This document shows positions 15,422 to 23,231 of a stretch of DNA of 31,656 nucleotides, in pieces; within the stretch, counting starts at the first letter, position 1; the number at the start of each line of letters is the position of its first letter. Origin of the DNA: Candidatus Martarchaeota archaeon (GTDB lineage: Archaea; Micrarchaeota; Micrarchaeia; Norongarragalinales; UBA8480); contig JAMCXP010000048.1 of assembly GCA_023474775.1 (NCBI GenBank), positions 1 to 31,656 on the forward strand, given 5' to 3'. A program made the translations under genes and the position numbers. The notes under the pieces are model-generated. The model searched no databases. It worked only from the letters and a program-made list of their open reading frames with translations, and had not been told where the DNA came from.

Positions 15422-16222
15422 TTATATTATAATCTGCTCTCTTGGGTATATTTCAACTCCCTTGCTTGTTATCTTGAACGGGTGCATTGAAGTGTCGTGA
15501 TTTGTCTGTCTCATTTTGAGTATTTCAATAGCCCTCTGTCTTCCCTGCTTTATTAAAATGTTGTGCAGTAGTATAACCCCGTCCACCACGAACTCCTCCA
15601 CTCCGTACCTCCCAACAAGGTTTATTGACTCAGGCGTTTCTGAAACAAAAAAAGTTGTTATACCCATTGTTTTAAGCCTCTTGTTCAAATCATTCATCAG
15701 TCTTCTAAGTTCGTACGGGTTTTGAAGAGACCCTCCTAGATATGTTATACTGTCAACAACCAGCCTCTTCGCCTGCATGTCCTTTATCTTGTAGTATAAT
15801 TCTCCCGAAAGGCTGGTGGCGAAATTCTTCACTTCATACGGGTCTTTTGATATTATAGCAAGCTTGTTCTCCTTCTCGTACTTTTCTATTTCCATGCCAA
15901 AACTTTTAGCGGTGTGCCTGATGCTTTCTGAATTCTCCTCGAATGAGATGTATATTCCGGGCTCGTTGAACTTAACCACTCCCTCGTATAAAATCTGAAG
16001 AGATAGGTTTGTTTTTCCAGAGCCGCTTGAACCGTTGATTAGAATGGAAGAGCCTCTTGGAATGCCGTCAGGAATAAGCTCATCCAAACCGTTCACCCCT
16101 GTTTTCATTCTGCCGAAGTCTACTTTCTCCTCTTTCTTTTCTTCTATTCCAGCCACTGGCGCGAAAATTGGAATTTTTTTATCCCCACTATTTTTGTTCT
16201 CACTTGCGTTTTTTTTGCTCAT
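15422..16222 (-). CDS. KaiC-like RecA-superfamily ATPase (single domain)
   Basis: 266 residues from the ATG at 16222 (a GTG one codon earlier is possible). One KaiC/RadA-type domain: TGVNGLDELIPDGIPRGSSI leads into Walker A GSSGSGKT (64-71); FEENSESIRHTAKSFG and a Walker B KRLVVDSITYLGGS follow, and the C-terminal IEILKMRQTNHDTSMHPFKI is the standard KaiC-domain ending. The first 30 residues are charged and disordered. Archaeal single-domain KaiC homologues often act with signalling, gas-vesicle or archaellum/pilus (ArlH) systems. It is near the pilus operon and beside a second RecA-fold gene on the other strand, so a role in motility or pilus control is possible but inferred. Confidence 0.88.
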   Translation of the reverse strand: MSKKNASENKNSGDKKIPIFAPVAGIEEKKEEKVDFGRMKTGVNGLDELIPDGIPRGSSILINGSSGSGKTNLSLQILYEGVVKFNEPGIYISFEENSESIRHTAKSFGMEIEKYEKENKLAIISKDPYEVKNFATSLSGELYYKIKDMQAKRLVVDSITYLGGSLQNPYELRRLMNDLNKRLKTMGITTFFVSETPESINLVGRYGVEEFVVDGVILLHNILIKQGRQRAIEILKMRQTNHDTSMHPFKITSKGVEIYPREQIII

Positions 16223-16441
16223 CACATCTTTTTTAATACAATCTGCTTTAAATTCCTTGCTTTTGAGTTTTAAGCATGTTTAAGTACGCCATGATTGGAC
16301 TATTAGCAAAAGAAAATCATGATAAAAAGCAGTATTTGTTATCGACAGGCATTTTTAGCTTTTTAATCTTCAAGCGTAATGTTTTTAACTATTTGTTTTA
16401 AAATTAATAATCAAAATTAAAACCATGATTTTTTAATCAAG

Positions 16442-16993
16442 ATGTTAAAAATGCTATCAAAGACTATTACAAAGGAGATTAAAGTGCTTAAACAACCGTT
16501 TTCAAGCATCGTGATTACCAGCAGTGATGATTTTAACGAGGTGGTGTTAGACCTTGTAAAATCTATAGGAAGCAATGCGACCATAGTGATGGTTTCATTC
16601 AACAAACCTTCCAGCACGTTCGAGAATATTTTCAAAGGAAAGACAAAAAGTGACATTTTTTACGTTGACTTGGTTACGCAGGTTGCCACAGGAGAGCCAC
16701 AGAAAAAGGAAAACGTTGTTTTCCTGGCCAGCCAGCGCAACCTGACTGACTTGAGCATAACTCTAAGCGAGGTTTTGAACAGACTTGAAGGGAAGAAATT
16801 CGTTATCCTGGATTCTCTGACAACAATGCTCCTTTACAATGATTCAAGCACCACCACTCAGTTTCTCCAGTTCCTTTCAAACAGGCTTAGATTATGGAAC
16901 ACAAGCAGTTTTATACTAACCATGGAAGGGAAAGGCGAAGAGGAGGTTATAAGAGTGGTAAGCCAAGTGGTTGACAAGACAATCAAAACCTGA
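16442..16993 (+). CDS. RecA-fold protein without a P-loop (degenerate KaiC-like)
   Basis: 183 residues. The predicted strand order resembles a KaiC/RecA domain. The position expected for Walker A reads VITSSDDFNEVVLDL, with no GxxxxGK(T/S), while a Walker B-like strand KKFVILDSLTTMLLYND (about 118-134) and a C-terminal SSFILTMEGKGEEEVIRVV are kept. It is therefore probably a non-hydrolysing relative, perhaps a partner or regulator of the KaiC-like ATPase encoded divergently upstream; the two starts are about 220 bases apart. No signal peptide. An ATG three codons later is an alternative start. It converges on the platform-protein gene of the pilus operon with a 44-base gap. Family assignment is by pattern only. 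Confidence 0.6.
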   Translation: MLKMLSKTITKEIKVLKQPFSSIVITSSDDFNEVVLDLVKSIGSNATIVMVSFNKPSSTFENIFKGKTKSDIFYVDLVTQVATGEPQKKENVVFLASQRNLTDLSITLSEVLNRLEGKKFVILDSLTTMLLYNDSSTTTQFLQFLSNRLRLWNTSSFILTMEGKGEEEVIRVVSQVVDKTIKT

Positions 16994-17037
16994 ATTTGTT
17001 TTTATCAAATTTAATCTTAAATTAAACTTATTCTGCT

Positions 17038-18039
17038 TTATTTTATGAAGCCTTGAACCAACAGTTGAAGTGTTTGCTGTGTTACCAAAAATATTGTTAC
17101 GGATATTATAAGCAGCACTGGAACGTACCCTACTCCTCGCGTTGCTTTTCCGTATCTTATCTGGCCTATTATAAAACCTGCTAAAAGATTAGTTGCTATT
17201 ATGCTTTCAAGCGCGAAGTAAAATATATCATTAGGGTTTATAGCGTTTGAATTTCCCCCGCCTCCGAAAGGAATGTTCTGAAGAAGCGTTCCAGTATTCC
17301 CTGTGTTTGCGGTCACCATTAAATTCTGGCTTATTTTAGAATAAGTTGTTGAAATTGAAAACAGCAGCGGCGCCATTATGGTTGCGGCGAATATTATGAA
17401 TAATGTATAAGTAACCGTTGAAGTTGAAATCTGCTTTTTAAGAGTTTGAGTGTTTCTGGTGTCTTCAGCCACTTCCTCAAGAAGTTTTGACATCTCCCCT
17501 CCTAGCCTTATGCCCTCCTGTATGAGTTGAACCGCTCTTTTAATAACATCGGATCTCACCCTGCCCGCCATTTTTTCAAGGTTTTCCTCTATTGGTTTTC
17601 CCCCGAAAGTGTCGGCGCTTATTTTTTTGATTTCATCCCTCAAAGGCCCAAACTCAGGCCTTGCAGCCAGCCAAATAGCGTTTTCAAGAGTCATTCCAGC
17701 GCGAATGTTAGCCGCGATTATATCAAGCGCGTCAGGCAGCAGCTCTTCTATTTTTCTAGCCCTATTATCGGCTGTCATCATTATCAGCATGTAAAGAAGA
17801 CCTGGAATTGAAATCAAAACCACCGCTGGAATGAGAAAGCGTAGCGTCTGGCTTTGAACTATTATCTGAGTAATAAAAACAGAAGCCAGTGTGGCGAAAA
17901 AAGTTAGGTATAAAGTAAATCCTATGAATATTCTAGGGCTAATAGTGAAACCGCCCTGTTCCATAAGCGTTGAAATTGAATTAACCATACTCTTTGGAGC
18001 CAGCATTGAAATTTTTAAATACAGCTTGTTGAAGTTCAT
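17038..18039 (-). CDS. Type IV pilus / Tad-like platform membrane protein (T2SSF, TadC/FlaJ-like), second copy
   Basis: 333 residues with the layout of TadC-type proteins: two N-terminal membrane helices (about 33-85), a cytoplasmic T2SSF domain and three C-terminal helices (about 210-332). The signature part is LPDALDIIAANIRAGMTLEN, then FGGKPIEENLEKMAGRVRS and LIQEGIRLGGEMSKLLEEVA. Such proteins sit in the membrane under the pilus and couple the secretion ATPase to pilin assembly. Start ATG at 18039, 5 bases after the stop of the other platform gene, so they are translationally close. The pair parallels the TadB/TadC arrangement and archaeal pili with two platform subunits. Confidence 0.87.
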   Translation of the reverse strand: MNFNKLYLKISMLAPKSMVNSISTLMEQGGFTISPRIFIGFTLYLTFFATLASVFITQIIVQSQTLRFLIPAVVLISIPGLLYMLIMMTADNRARKIEELLPDALDIIAANIRAGMTLENAIWLAARPEFGPLRDEIKKISADTFGGKPIEENLEKMAGRVRSDVIKRAVQLIQEGIRLGGEMSKLLEEVAEDTRNTQTLKKQISTSTVTYTLFIIFAATIMAPLLFSISTTYSKISQNLMVTANTGNTGTLLQNIPFGGGGNSNAINPNDIFYFALESIIATNLLAGFIIGQIRYGKATRGVGYVPVLLIISVTIFLVTQQTLQLLVQGFIK

Positions 18040-18044
18040 TTCAT

Positions 18045-18923
18045 TTACACTCTCGGTCTTCTTGTTTTAATAAGATTTAAGAACACCAGCTGAAAAACCA
18101 CAAGAAAAACTATTATTATTGGGAAAATAATAGAGGTGATTGGAATGCTTACTATTGAAACTATAACTATAAGAAGTGTTATTCCGAGGCTTGGAACTAT
18201 AACCGCCATCATCATGTATATCATAGTCCACGGCGACAGCTCGTGAGCGTACTTCTCAATATCGTCCATTTTATCCTTTGTCAACCCGCTTATGGTTGTT
18301 TCAAGAGCGGTTCCAACATCGTTTCCCACTTTCAAAGCATTTGATATCTGCCACAAAATCCTCCTAAGCTTGAATGACGGGCTTTCCTTGCTCGCCTCTG
18401 AAATAGCGTCAAGCTCTGAAACACCCCCGTTTATCCTACTGACTATTTTCTTAAACTCCACGCTGACATCGCCGTAGTTTGTGGAAATGCTAATCATTGC
18501 ATTGAACAACGGAACACCACTTTTAACCTCAATATACAACTGTCTTGCCGCTGGTATCAAATTATCCTCTATCCTTCTCATTTTTCTAGTTGCTATAAGC
18601 TGGGGGTAGTAAATTATGGTAGCAAATGTGGCTAAAAATATTATAAACGAGACTAGCATGGAGAGAAAAAGCATGTTAATGCCAGCAAGCTCTCCAATTC
18701 CAAAAATCAAAGCGAATATTAACACTGTGTTTAAAATGGAAACTGTTGCGGTTATAGCCGAGTATTCTCTAGCGTCATAATCATAATCGGACTGCGCCAG
18801 CTCGTCTTCAAGCCCTGGAAAAAACTCAGCTATAAATTTACCGACTCCCTTAATCCTCTTTGCAATGCCAACTGCAAGCGGGTAGGGTACAAGCGAAAAA
18901 GGTATTGTCTTCACTTCAACCAC
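18045..18923 (-). CDS. Type IV pilus / Tad-like platform membrane protein (T2SSF), first copy
   Basis: 292 residues. Starts with GTG at 18923, 13 bases inside the end of the ATPase gene, a translational-coupling arrangement. Hydrophobic helices at about 55-110, then a cytoplasmic T2SSF domain (IPAARQLYIEVKSGVPLFNA, NGGVSELDAISEASKESP, ALKVGNDVGTALETTISGLT), then two or three C-terminal helices (about 225-285) ending in a basic tail. It is shorter than, and clearly different from, the following platform protein. Together they would form the inner-membrane core of the pilus or secretion machine powered by the adjacent ATPase. Confidence 0.87.
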   Translation of the reverse strand: MVEVKTIPFSLVPYPLAVGIAKRIKGVGKFIAEFFPGLEDELAQSDYDYDAREYSAITATVSILNTVLIFALIFGIGELAGINMLFLSMLVSFIIFLATFATIIYYPQLIATRKMRRIEDNLIPAARQLYIEVKSGVPLFNAMISISTNYGDVSVEFKKIVSRINGGVSELDAISEASKESPSFKLRRILWQISNALKVGNDVGTALETTISGLTKDKMDDIEKYAHELSPWTMIYMMMAVIVPSLGITLLIVIVSIVSIPITSIIFPIIIVFLVVFQLVFLNLIKTRRPRV

Positions 18924-20947
18924 TCAGGCACTTTGTTTTTAGAAACGGTGTCAAGCAACTCGTCCCTATTCTTATAATACTCAGCTATCAAAGCTCCTAT
19001 ATTATTTACCTTGTCTATCTTATGCTCGAGCGCGAAGTCAAGTATTTTTTTCTTCTCGCTTATATCCTCTTCGATTTCATTTATGGTCATTCCAGTGTGC
19101 ATTGTCAGCTCGTCTATAAGCCTTATGAAGTTTCCAACCCTATCAAGACTGTCATCCCTGGCGTTCCACTTGTATATAACATTTAAATTCATTTTATTTT
19201 CCTCCGGCGTTATCTCTGCCACTTCATATGTTCTTCTTATCCCTGTTCTTCTCTGTCTGTACTGTACTATTATCAACTGCAGCGCTCCAAGAACTTCTTC
19301 AGGCAAGCTTATGGGAGGATTTAACAGCCTGTTTTTAACCTGTAGCACTTCATCAGCGTGAACCGTTGAGTAAACGGAATGCCCTGTATGCATGGCCTCG
19401 AAAAGCACTTCAGCCTCCTCCCTTCTTCTAACTTCTCCCAGCACTATCCTGTCGGGTCTCATTCTAAGAGAGTTGACAACAAGATCAAGCATGGTTATCT
19501 CTCCTTTGCCTTCAGGGTTGGGCTCTCTTGTAACCATGGGAACCCAATGCATGAAGTCAGGTAATACAAGCTCTCTTGTATTGTGAACAATGACATTGCT
19601 GCAGACAAAATTCTCATACAAAGGAACAGTCAAGTCGTAAACGCTTCCTTCATAGAAATTTTTGCTTATTCCAATTATCTTTGAAGTTTGAGCTTGAACC
19701 CTCCCTTGAATTTTAAGCTGCATTGAACCGGTGAGCGAAAGGTTTTCAGTTGCAATCATGGCAATGCAAATCTCATCCCCTTCTTTTAAATCACCTGCTC
19801 TAACCGGAGTCAAGAAATCCTTCATGATAAAAACAGAATGATCCTCCGTGACGCTTATGATTGTTTTTTCAGTCTTTATTTCAACAATATTTTTAGCTAT
19901 CCTATGTTTTATGAAAGCTGTTGGCTGTGTAAGCACCACCGCTCCATCTTTGGATGAAGAAAAAACCCTGATTTCATCATTAATGTTCAACGCGATTTCA
20001 GTTCCATCCTCGAGAATCGTTTTGTCTTTTGAAAGCTGGCCTTCAACAAGATCGCCGATCATTCTCTCATAAAAAACCTCGCCTTTCTGGAATATGATTT
20101 TCTCGCTTCCCTTAACGCTGTCCTCTATTGAAATCACCCTGTTGTTCGCTGGAACGAAAGGCAGAATGGCGTTCAAAAAACTGGTTTTACCTGAAGCAGT
20201 CCCCCCTCCGATGAGAATGCTCATCTCATACTGCATCGAAGTCCATATCAGCGCTGCAACCTCGCTTGTGATTGTTTTGTAGTCAGGACTTATCAGATTG
20301 ACTATTGTCCAAGGGTCTTTTGAAAACTTCCTTATTGTAAGAGAGTTGCCCTTGTTGTTTATGGGAAATAAAACAGAGTTAACTCTGCTTCCATTCAACA
20401 GGTGCGCGTCCATCATAGGCTGAAGGTTTGTGATTTGCTTTCCTATTTTCCTTGCTATTATCGAAGAGTAGTTGTAAATCTGCTCTTCAGAGCTTACAGT
20501 TATGTTTGTTGAAAGCCAGCCATACTTTTTATGATAAACTTTTACCGGTTCGTGCGAAGAGTTTATCACCACTTCTTCAAGATTATCATCATTCAAAACA
20601 AGTTCAAGATCTCCGAGCCCTGTCATATCGTTTATTATCTTTCCAACAAGTATTCTCTTCTCCTCTTCCGAAACCCCTGGGAGCTGCTCTTCTATAAGCG
20701 TTGAAGCCCGGTCTGCAAGTTTTATTTTAACCTTATCATTCTCTCTTGGATCCAGTATTTCCGAGGTTTTAATATCTATACTTTCTATTATCTTTTCCTT
20801 TAAATGCTCTAAAACCGCTTCTGTCGCGGGTTTTATCTTAACATGCTTTAAGTAATACTTGTTTGTGAACTCTCTTTCCTCCTGAGTTATTTCTATCTCG
20901 GCTATAACCCCCTCGCTTTCCACATTGTAATTTGTAAGGACTTTCAT
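18911..20947 (-). CDS. Type IV pilus / Tad-like secretion ATPase (TadA/GspE family), intein-containing precursor
   Basis: 678-residue precursor; about 498 residues after splicing. The host enzyme is a VirB11/GspE-type hexameric ATPase: an N-terminal domain (1-225), Walker A IGGGTASGKTSF (246-257), the Asp-box region ISIED/TRELVLP split by the intein, Walker B RPDRIVLGEVRR (497-508) and the His-box HTGHSVYSTVHADE (520-533). It powers assembly of pilus fibres through the platform proteins encoded immediately downstream. The start ATG at 20947 is 7 bases after the stop of the winged-helix/coiled-coil gene. No pilin or prepilin peptidase gene is in the window, so the fibre is not identified. The intein must splice out for activity because it separates two conserved ATPase motifs. 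Confidence 0.93.
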   Translation of the reverse strand: MKVLTNYNVESEGVIAEIEITQEEREFTNKYYLKHVKIKPATEAVLEHLKEKIIESIDIKTSEILDPRENDKVKIKLADRASTLIEEQLPGVSEEEKRILVGKIINDMTGLGDLELVLNDDNLEEVVINSSHEPVKVYHKKYGWLSTNITVSSEEQIYNYSSIIARKIGKQITNLQPMMDAHLLNGSRVNSVLFPINNKGNSLTIRKFSKDPWTIVNLISPDYKTITSEVAALIWTSMQYEMSILIGGGTASGKTSFLNAILPFVPANNRVISIEDSVKGSEKIIFQKGEVFYERMIGDLVEGQLSKDKTILEDGTEIALNINDEIRVFSSSKDGAVVLTQPTAFIKHRIAKNIVEIKTEKTIISVTEDHSVFIMKDFLTPVRAGDLKEGDEICIAMIATENLSLTGSMQLKIQGRVQAQTSKIIGISKNFYEGSVYDLTVPLYENFVCSNVIVHNTRELVLPDFMHWVPMVTREPNPEGKGEITMLDLVVNSLRMRPDRIVLGEVRRREEAEVLFEAMHTGHSVYSTVHADEVLQVKNRLLNPPISLPEEVLGALQLIIVQYRQRRTGIRRTYEVAEITPEENKMNLNVIYKWNARDDSLDRVGNFIRLIDELTMHTGMTINEIEEDISEKKKILDFALEHKIDKVNNIGALIAEYYKNRDELLDTVSKNKVPEWLK
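19580..20119 (-). other. Mini-intein (180 residues, Ser1, HN/T junction) in the secretion ATPase
   Basis: Residues 277-456 of the precursor. The host sequence breaks between ISIED and TRELVLP, which are contiguous in ordinary TadA-type ATPases. Intein blocks visible: N-terminal Ser1 (SVKGSEKIIF, block A), block B ISVTEDHSVFI with the T-x-x-H, block F SVYDLTVPLYENFV, and block G NVIVHN followed by Thr as the +1 nucleophile. It has no LAGLIDADG motifs and no room for an endonuclease, so it is a mini-intein that cannot drive its own homing. Ser at position 1 instead of Cys is less common but functional in known inteins. Confidence 0.92.
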
Positions 20948-20954
20948 TTTCTAC

Positions 20955-22040
20955 TCACTTTCTTAATTCTTTTATTTTTAAAAATCTCCCGTTTTTCATC
21001 CATGCTTTTATCCAAACTCCTTTCCTCCTGAACTTCAAAATTCTTATCCTGACCCTTCTTTTTTTTATTTCCTTTTCAACGTGCCTTGTTTTTTTAATTT
21101 CACCTGTTTTTCTCTGCTTGATTTCCTTCCTTAATTTTATCTTTTTTCTTTTATGAATTTTCAGGAGTTTTTTCTCTTCAATCGCGGTTTTTTCAATCTT
21201 TCTAGCTTCTTTCTTTTCAACAGTCTTACTTTCAGCTTTATTCGCCTGCCTTTTGCTTTCCTTCCTGTTTTCAGCTATTTTTTTGAACTCCTGTATTGGA
21301 ATTTCTATCTTCGCCCGCTTTCCGCCTTCGATTATTTTTGATTCAAGAGGCTGTAATGGCTTCCCATCTATTTTCTTTTCAAGCATTTTTGTCTTTTTCT
21401 TCAACTCGTCGGCCTCCTCCATCTCACTTTCGGGAATAACCTCGATCTTTTTTTTAATTCCAAAAATGCTTTTAATTTTCTCAATTATGGAAGGTTTTCT
21501 CTTTTCAATCTTCTTTATGTTGTCCTTGAAAGTTTGAAGCTGCTGGTCGAAAACATATATCCTCTTATATAATCCGTTGACTCTGTTTTCCATGACGTGA
21601 ACCTCTTCGATAACTTTCTGCATTTCACTTTCGGTTTTCTCCATTTCCTTTTCATCTATGTTTGTCTGCTGGGAGAGTTTTCTCAGGTTATTCTGAGCTA
21701 TGTTTATTCTTTTGTTTAAATCAGACTCTATAAATTCAAAGATGCTTTCAGTATCAAAAATTTGTTTTTCTATCTTCTTACCCTCATCGACCGCCAGTTG
21801 CTTGAATTGCGGAGTTAGAGTTGGCTTTGAGATTATCTTCTTCTTTGAGGTTAGAATGGTGTTTGTAAGCTCATATCTTATTGAAATCAAACCGCTTTCA
21901 GCCAGCATTTCACCAAGCTTTTCAACCTCATCCGGGTTCATGGCCAGAACCTTAGCCGCGTTGGTTACACTCACACTCTCATTAGCGTTTATGTACTCAA
22001 CCAGCCTGTCTATAGAAGTGTCAAGATTTTCCTTTATCAT
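20955..22040 (-). CDS. Winged-helix / coiled-coil / basic-tail protein of the pilus operon
   Basis: 361 residues from the ATG at 22040 (a TTG directly before it is in frame). Three parts are visible: residues 8-60 resemble a winged-helix domain (TNAAKVLAMNPDEVEKLGEM, then LAESGLISIRYEL); residues 85-200 form a long coiled coil; residues from about 250 are extremely Lys/Arg-rich with repeated K-K-E patterns, ending in RIRILKFRRKGVWIKAWMKN. I do not recognise a named family. It is 7 bases upstream of the secretion ATPase and surely co-transcribed. It could be a DNA-binding regulator, or a cytoplasmic adaptor between ATPase and another component; the basic tail would suit nucleic acid or membrane lipids. 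Function unknown. Confidence 0.75.
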   Translation of the reverse strand: MIKENLDTSIDRLVEYINANESVSVTNAAKVLAMNPDEVEKLGEMLAESGLISIRYELTNTILTSKKKIISKPTLTPQFKQLAVDEGKKIEKQIFDTESIFEFIESDLNKRINIAQNNLRKLSQQTNIDEKEMEKTESEMQKVIEEVHVMENRVNGLYKRIYVFDQQLQTFKDNIKKIEKRKPSIIEKIKSIFGIKKKIEVIPESEMEEADELKKKTKMLEKKIDGKPLQPLESKIIEGGKRAKIEIPIQEFKKIAENRKESKRQANKAESKTVEKKEARKIEKTAIEEKKLLKIHKRKKIKLRKEIKQRKTGEIKKTRHVEKEIKKRRVRIRILKFRRKGVWIKAWMKNGRFLKIKELRK

Positions 22041-22093
22041 CAAAAAATACTTTCCATGTTTTTGTTTTTAACGTTTTCGCCTTTCAATTACCG

Positions 22094-22654
22094 CTATATT
22101 TTCTTTGTTACAAGATAACTTATAATAACGGCTGAAACCGAAATTAGAAGATTGTCGTCAATGTCAAGGTCTATCGTTTCAATCATCCCCAAGGTAAATG
22201 CGTAGGCAATGCCTTCAAACCCTAGAAATGAAAAGGCGGGGATCGAACTGAAAACAATGAATGAAACAAGCCCGTACCATGTTTTTTTTTCGTTCCAGGG
22301 AAGTTTAACCTCAGCGTTTCTTCCTATAAGCGTTGAAAAACCGTCGCCAACAGCCAGAATTGAAATCAAAGTTATGGCGTAAATAGGCGGGGTTAACGAG
22401 AGAATGAGAATCATACCTGCGAACATTGTAATAGCTCCTTTACCGGGTATTTTAACCCCTCTTTCTATCCGTTCGAGAATCCCGTCTATAAAATCGCTCT
22501 TAAATCCAAGAGCCTTGGCGTTTGAAAACAAAACACCTACAACAAGAAGAAAAACCAGCACTCCAAGAGTGTTTTCAACTCCAATGACATAAACCAGCCC
22601 TATGACTGCTATCCCTATAAAGATATGTATTGTTTGTCTCAGTTCTTCATTCAT
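22094..22654 (-). CDS. Polyprenol (dolichol)-kinase / CTP-dependent lipid kinase-like membrane protein
   Basis: 186 residues with about six membrane helices. RQTIHIFIGIAVIGL at the N-terminus and LAVGDGFSTLIGR followed by KLPWNEKKTWYGLVSFIVF match the dolichol kinase / phytol kinase / CTP-dependent lipid kinase superfamily, in which GD..A/S..IGR and the K-[ST]-x-x-G element bind CTP. Such enzymes phosphorylate polyprenols, recycling lipid carriers for glycan transfer. The exact substrate is inferred from the AglB, glycosyltransferase and cis-prenyltransferase genes nearby. The ATG at 22654 overlaps the upstream gene by 8 bases, indicating translational coupling. Confidence 0.75.
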   Translation of the reverse strand: MNEELRQTIHIFIGIAVIGLVYVIGVENTLGVLVFLLVVGVLFSNAKALGFKSDFIDGILERIERGVKIPGKGAITMFAGMILILSLTPPIYAITLISILAVGDGFSTLIGRNAEVKLPWNEKKTWYGLVSFIVFSSIPAFSFLGFEGIAYAFTLGMIETIDLDIDDNLLISVSAVIISYLVTKKI

Positions 22655-23054
22655 TTAAAATCCAACCCAGCTCTTCTATTTTATTTATTATCGTCTCGCC
22701 GAAAAAAGGGGTTATAACCCCCAATGAAACCCCTGCGCCAAGAATTGAAATTGACGGGGCTGAAAGCATCAGAATTATTGAAATTATAAGAAAAACGTAA
22801 AAAACCCAGCTTGAGAAAAACATCATTGCTATTGAAAATGGAACTGCTATTTCAATAACGCTTAAACCGTTGATATTCAGAAGGAAAGCCGCCACGTAAA
22901 TAGCAATGATTATCACAAAAGTTGCAATAAGAGTTTTCCTGCGCTTTGAAAAAACAAGGGAAATCAACGCCAATAATATTAATATGATTATAATATTTTG
23001 GCTTATAATGTTTGACGAAACTGTTATAAACTGGCTTAAAGTCTCTACAACCAT
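22647..23054 (-). CDS. Small multi-spanning membrane protein, unrecognised
   Basis: 135 residues, mostly hydrophobic: predicted membrane helices at about 14-34, 42-62, 66-84, 84-105 and possibly 105-125. No family motif or catalytic signature is recognised. The C-terminal NKIEELGWILNE is the only polar stretch of note. Its stop overlaps the start of the polyprenol-kinase-like gene by 8 bases, so the two are translated together and may form a complex or act in the same lipid pathway. It is the first gene of this pair and lies 58 bases from the divergent tRNA-Met gene. Confidence 0.7.
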   Translation of the reverse strand: MVVETLSQFITVSSNIISQNIIIILILLALISLVFSKRRKTLIATFVIIIAIYVAAFLLNINGLSVIEIAVPFSIAMMFFSSWVFYVFLIISIILMLSAPSISILGAGVSLGVITPFFGETIINKIEELGWILNE

Positions 23055-23143
23055 GCTTATTTTCTCTTGCGTCGGGTTTATTAAATTTTTTGAGAATAAT
23101 TTCTAATGCAAAGCCGCAGTAGCTCAGCTGGTTAGAGCGCCAG

Positions 23144-23162
23144 TTCTTTTTTACAAGGCGTG
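23144..23162 (+). other. tRNA-Met intron 1 (position 30/31)
   Basis: 19 nt inside the anticodon stem. Exon CGCC pairs perfectly with intron GGCG as a 4-bp central helix; 3-nt bulges AG/T and TG/A carry the cut sites. The interior is a T-rich loop. Confidence 0.8.
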
Positions 23163-23169
23163 ACTCATA

Positions 23170-23191
23170 AATTCAAACTCAAGATTGAGCC
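23170..23191 (+). other. tRNA-Met intron 2 (canonical 37/38)
   Basis: 22 nt. Exon CTCA (32-35) pairs with intron TGAG to form the 4-bp central helix between bulges TA/A and CC/A, the standard archaeal splice motif. CTCAA and TTGAG inside the intron could also pair with each other. Confidence 0.85.
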
Positions 23192-23231
23192 ATCTGGAGG
23201 TGGGGGGTTCAACTCCCCCCTGCGGCATTGT

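Larger units (their letters stand above)
23113..23227 (+). tRNA. tRNA-Met(CAU), elongator, two introns
   Basis: 115-nt gene. Acceptor GCCGCAG pairs with CTGCGGC, discriminator A, D arm GCTC-AGCTGGTTA-GAGC, T arm GGGGG-TTCAACT-CCCCC. Removing 23144-23162 and 23170-23191 leaves a 74-nt tRNA with stem CCAGA/TCTGG and loop CTCATAA; anticodon CAT at 23166-23168. This closely follows archaeal elongator tRNA-Met, which usually has CCGGA/TCCGG around the same loop. Both introns show bulge-helix-bulge structure: CGCC with GGCG at the first, CTCA with TGAG at the second. No CCA is encoded. A tRNA-Ile2 with modified C34 is the main alternative and is judged less likely from the acceptor stem. It sits directly before the end of the convergent alaS gene. 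Confidence 0.92.

Noticed and set aside
18911..20947. LAGLIDADG endonuclease domain inside the intein
   Set aside because: Only 180 residues with splicing blocks; no endonuclease motif pair is present.
23113..23227. tRNA-Ile2 (CAU with modified C34)
   Set aside because: Acceptor, D arm and anticodon arm follow archaeal elongator tRNA-Met; modification cannot be read from DNA, so this stays a minor alternative.
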